This document shows, one piece after another, positions 6,292-8,009 of a stretch of DNA of 8,009 nucleotides. Below the pieces are notes generated by a model. The model made no database searches, was not told where the DNA came from, and saw only the letters and a list, made by a program, of their open reading frames with translations. The stretch covers positions 1-8,009 of the forward strand of contig CALGYY010000209.1 of assembly GCA_937934705.1 (NCBI GenBank). The letters run 5' to 3'. Made by a program: the position numbers and the translations under genes. Source of the DNA: an uncultured Bacteroidota bacterium (GTDB lineage Bacteria; Bacteroidota; Bacteroidia; Bacteroidales; CAIWKO01). Position 1 is the stretch's first letter; each line of letters begins with the position of its first letter.

Positions 6292-7830
6292 ATGTTAATC
6301 AAAACCTTCGGGGGTGCCATACATGGCATCCATGCAACATTGGTGACCGTTGAGGTCAACATCGACACGGGTGTGGCGTTTTTTCTGGTGGGCCTGCCCG
6401 ACAGTGCCGTTAAGGAGAGCCATCAGCGCATTGAGGCTTCATTCAGGAACAACGGCTACCGGATACCGGGAAAAAAGATTGTGATCAACATGGCTCCGGC
6501 GGATATCCGCAAGGAAGGCTCGGCCTATGATCTGACGATTGCCATGGGGATTCTGGCGGCATCGGAACAGATGAAGTCGGGCGAGTTGGAGCATTACGTA
6601 ATCATGGGTGAGCTCTCGCTCGACGGGACGATTCTGCCCATCCGCGGGGCGCTTCCGATCGCAATTCAGGCCAAGGCATTGGGATTTAAAGGACTCATTA
6701 TCCCGGAGGCCAATGCCCACGAGGCGGCTGTGGTCAGCAATCTGAAAGTTTATGGGGTCAGCAATCTGAAAGATGTCATCGCTTTTTTCGACGGGGAAAA
6801 GGAGCTGAAACCCACGGAGATCAACACCCGTCAGGAATTCTTCAACCGCCTGAATGAATATGAATTTGATTTCTCTGATGTCAAAGGGCAGGAGAATATC
6901 AAACGGGCGCTTGAAATCGCGGCAGCAGGTGGTCATAATGTGATTTTCATCGGTCCCCCGGGCGCGGGAAAAACCATGCTGGCCAAGCGCCTGCCCTCCA
7001 TCCTTCCGCCTCTCAACCTTCAGGAAGCTCTTGAGACCACAAAGATCCATTCGGTAAGCGGCAAGCTGGCCAGGAACACCTCACTGATCAGCGTCAGGCC
7101 ATTCCGATCGCCGCATCATACGATTTCTGATGTGGCCCTCGTGGGCGGCGGACAGTTTCCCCAGCCGGGCGAGATCTCTCTGGCGCACAACGGCGTGCTG
7201 TTTCTGGATGAATTGCCTGAGTTCAAGCGCCAGGTTCTGGAAGTCCTGCGCCAGCCGCTGGAGGAACGGGTGGTTACCATCTCACGGGCCAAGTTCAGCG
7301 TAGAGTATCCGGCCAGTTTCATGCTGGTTGCGGCCATGAATCCGTGTCCCTGCGGATATTATAATCATCCGGAAAAGGACTGCGTATGCCCTCCCGGCAC
7401 TGTGCAGAAGTATCTCAACAAGGTATCGGGGCCGCTGCTCGACCGCATCGACATTCATATTGAGGTAACCCCGGTACCGTTCAAAGACCTGAGTAGGTCG
7501 CTCAGCGGAGAAAGCAGCGCGGCAGTGAGGGAAAGAGTGGTGAGTGCGCGGAAGATCCAGGAGACACGTTTTGCCCTTCACCGCGGGATTTACTGCAATG
7601 CACAAATGAATACGCGCCTGTTGCAGGAGGTGTGCATTGTCAATCCCGAAGGACATGCCCTGCTCAAAAACGCCATGGAAAGGCTGAAATTATCGGCCAG
7701 AGCCTATGACCGCATCCTGAAGATGTCGAGAACCATTGCCGATCTCGACGGAAGCAAGGATATACAGTCAGAGCATCTGGCCGAGGCGATTAACTACAGG
7801 AGTCTGGACAGGGAAAACTGGGCGGGGTGA
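6292..7830 (+). CDS. comM: YifB/ComM family Mg-chelatase-like AAA+ ATPase
   Basis: A 512-residue protein, matching the roughly 500-residue family length, and complete. The N-terminal Lon-protease-S5-like ChlI domain spans about 20-145 (FFLVGLPDSAVKES at 30-43, INMAPADIRKEGSAYDL at 65-81, GELSLDG at 106-112). The AAA+ Mg-chelatase module follows: Walker A GPPGAGKT at 221-228, PFRSPHH at 270-276, and Walker B GVLFLDELPEF at 301-311 (D306, E307). The four-cysteine NPCPCG...CVC motif uses C352, C354, C364 and C366. The arginine-finger region is LLDRIDIHIEV at 382-392. The C-terminal lid domain has LSARAYDRILKMSRTIADL at 467-485, with sensor-2 Arg at about R470. In naturally transformable bacteria ComM is a hexameric helicase that promotes branch migration during integration of incoming DNA; in others the role is undefined. 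It starts at the family's usual MLIKTFG N-terminus with no Shine-Dalgarno. No other competence gene is in view. Confidence 0.95.
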   Translation: MLIKTFGGAIHGIHATLVTVEVNIDTGVAFFLVGLPDSAVKESHQRIEASFRNNGYRIPGKKIVINMAPADIRKEGSAYDLTIAMGILAASEQMKSGELEHYVIMGELSLDGTILPIRGALPIAIQAKALGFKGLIIPEANAHEAAVVSNLKVYGVSNLKDVIAFFDGEKELKPTEINTRQEFFNRLNEYEFDFSDVKGQENIKRALEIAAAGGHNVIFIGPPGAGKTMLAKRLPSILPPLNLQEALETTKIHSVSGKLARNTSLISVRPFRSPHHTISDVALVGGGQFPQPGEISLAHNGVLFLDELPEFKRQVLEVLRQPLEERVVTISRAKFSVEYPASFMLVAAMNPCPCGYYNHPEKDCVCPPGTVQKYLNKVSGPLLDRIDIHIEVTPVPFKDLSRSLSGESSAAVRERVVSARKIQETRFALHRGIYCNAQMNTRLLQEVCIVNPEGHALLKNAMERLKLSARAYDRILKMSRTIADLDGSKDIQSEHLAEAINYRSLDRENWAG

Positions 7831-7882
7831 ATTGCAAATCGGGTTCTCCCCTGCATTGCATATCGTATATCAACAATCATTT

Positions 7883-7906
7883 ATCGGATATTTTTTTATA
7901 TCCGAT
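7883..7906. repeat. Perfect 9-bp inverted repeat with T6 loop
   Basis: ATCGGATAT (7883-7891) is the exact reverse complement of ATATCCGAT (7898-7906), with a six-T loop (7892-7897). The left arm falls inside the 42-nt direct repeat and recurs at 7993-8001, where the window ends before the right arm is complete. The T run is in the loop rather than after the stem, so this is not a standard intrinsic terminator for the upstream gene. Confidence 0.8.
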
Positions 7907-7938
7907 CGCCGATATCCGATCTTTGATATTCGATTTTG
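7897..7938. repeat. Three imperfect 14-bp tandem repeats around TATCCGAT
   Basis: Units at 7897-7910, 7911-7924 and 7925-7938 share a TAT(C/T)CGAT core exactly 14 bp apart (cores at 7899, 7913 and 7927). The first core is also the right arm of the hairpin at 7883-7906, and the second core could pair with the same left arm, allowing alternative folds. Confidence 0.7.
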
Positions 7939-8009
7939 GTCCCGTTCTACAGTTGCATCCTTGTATCGCATATCGTATATCAACAATCATTTATCGGATA
8001 TTTTTTTAT

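Larger units (their letters stand above)
7858..8009. repeat. Long direct repeat: two identical 42-nt copies, 110 bp apart
   Basis: Bases 7858-7899 and 7968-8009 are identical over 42 nt (each starts GCATATCGTATATCAACAAT). Each left edge is flanked by a single mismatch and then partial similarity. The second copy is cut by the window end, so the match may continue and the unit could be a 110-bp tandem repeat. The array is noncoding and lies 27 bp after the ComM-type gene. Confidence 0.9.

Noticed and set aside
6439..7050. 203-codon open frame on the minus strand
   Set aside because: It is antisense to the comM-type ATPase across conserved motifs including Walker A; it is a by-product of codon use.
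7821..7852. Intrinsic terminator directly after the comM-type gene
   Set aside because: Only a weak GGGG/CCCC pairing is possible and it is not followed by a T run.
7858..8009. CRISPR array or integron attC sites
   Set aside because: Only two copies are present, 110 bp apart, with no regular 30-40 nt spacers and no cas genes. The sequence lacks a paired attC core (RYYYAAC with GTTRRRY) and no cassette gene is present.

Overview
The window looks like a piece of a Bacteroidota chromosome of moderate GC. Three things support this. Two proteins end in a type IX secretion system (T9SS) sorting domain. A large TonB-dependent receptor carries an N-terminal carboxypeptidase-regulatory-like domain. 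Two intergenic regions carry the Bacteroidota promoter element TAnnTTTG, and no Shine-Dalgarno sequences are visible at the starts. Genus or species cannot be assigned from the sequence alone.

Layout, left to right. (1) 2-1759, plus strand: the 3' part of a secreted M43 (pappalysin/cytophagalysin-like) zinc metalloprotease with a PKD domain, a jelly-roll/cleaved-adhesin-like domain and a T9SS sorting domain; its 5' end lies outside the window. A strong bidirectional terminator (about 1773-1815) separates it from the convergent minus-strand genes. (2) 1827-2591, minus strand: a probable surface lipoprotein resembling the PCMD (putative carbohydrate metabolism domain) fold. (3) 2605-4995, minus strand: a full-length TonB-dependent receptor, 13 nt upstream of the lipoprotein and very probably co-transcribed with it from a promoter at 5031-5060. 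(4) 5107-6102, minus strand: a secreted PCMD-like protein with a 'GFENW' start and a T9SS sorting domain, probably a separate transcript with its own promoter (about 6139-6165). (5) 6292-7830, plus strand: a complete YifB/ComM-type Mg-chelatase-like AAA+ ATPase. (6) 7831-8009: noncoding DNA with a 42-nt exact direct repeat 110 bp apart, a perfect 9-bp hairpin and a 14-bp phased repeat.

Most of the window is envelope and secretion biology. The receptor and lipoprotein form a plausible outer-membrane uptake pair without a SusD-type partner, and the T9SS-exported PCMD-like protein next door may serve the same, unknown substrate. The M43 protease is a secreted or surface-anchored enzyme from an unrelated transcript. 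The ComM-type helicase is a separate, housekeeping or DNA-uptake gene. I found no certain new system. The least explained items are the receptor/PCMD cluster and the repeat-rich right end.
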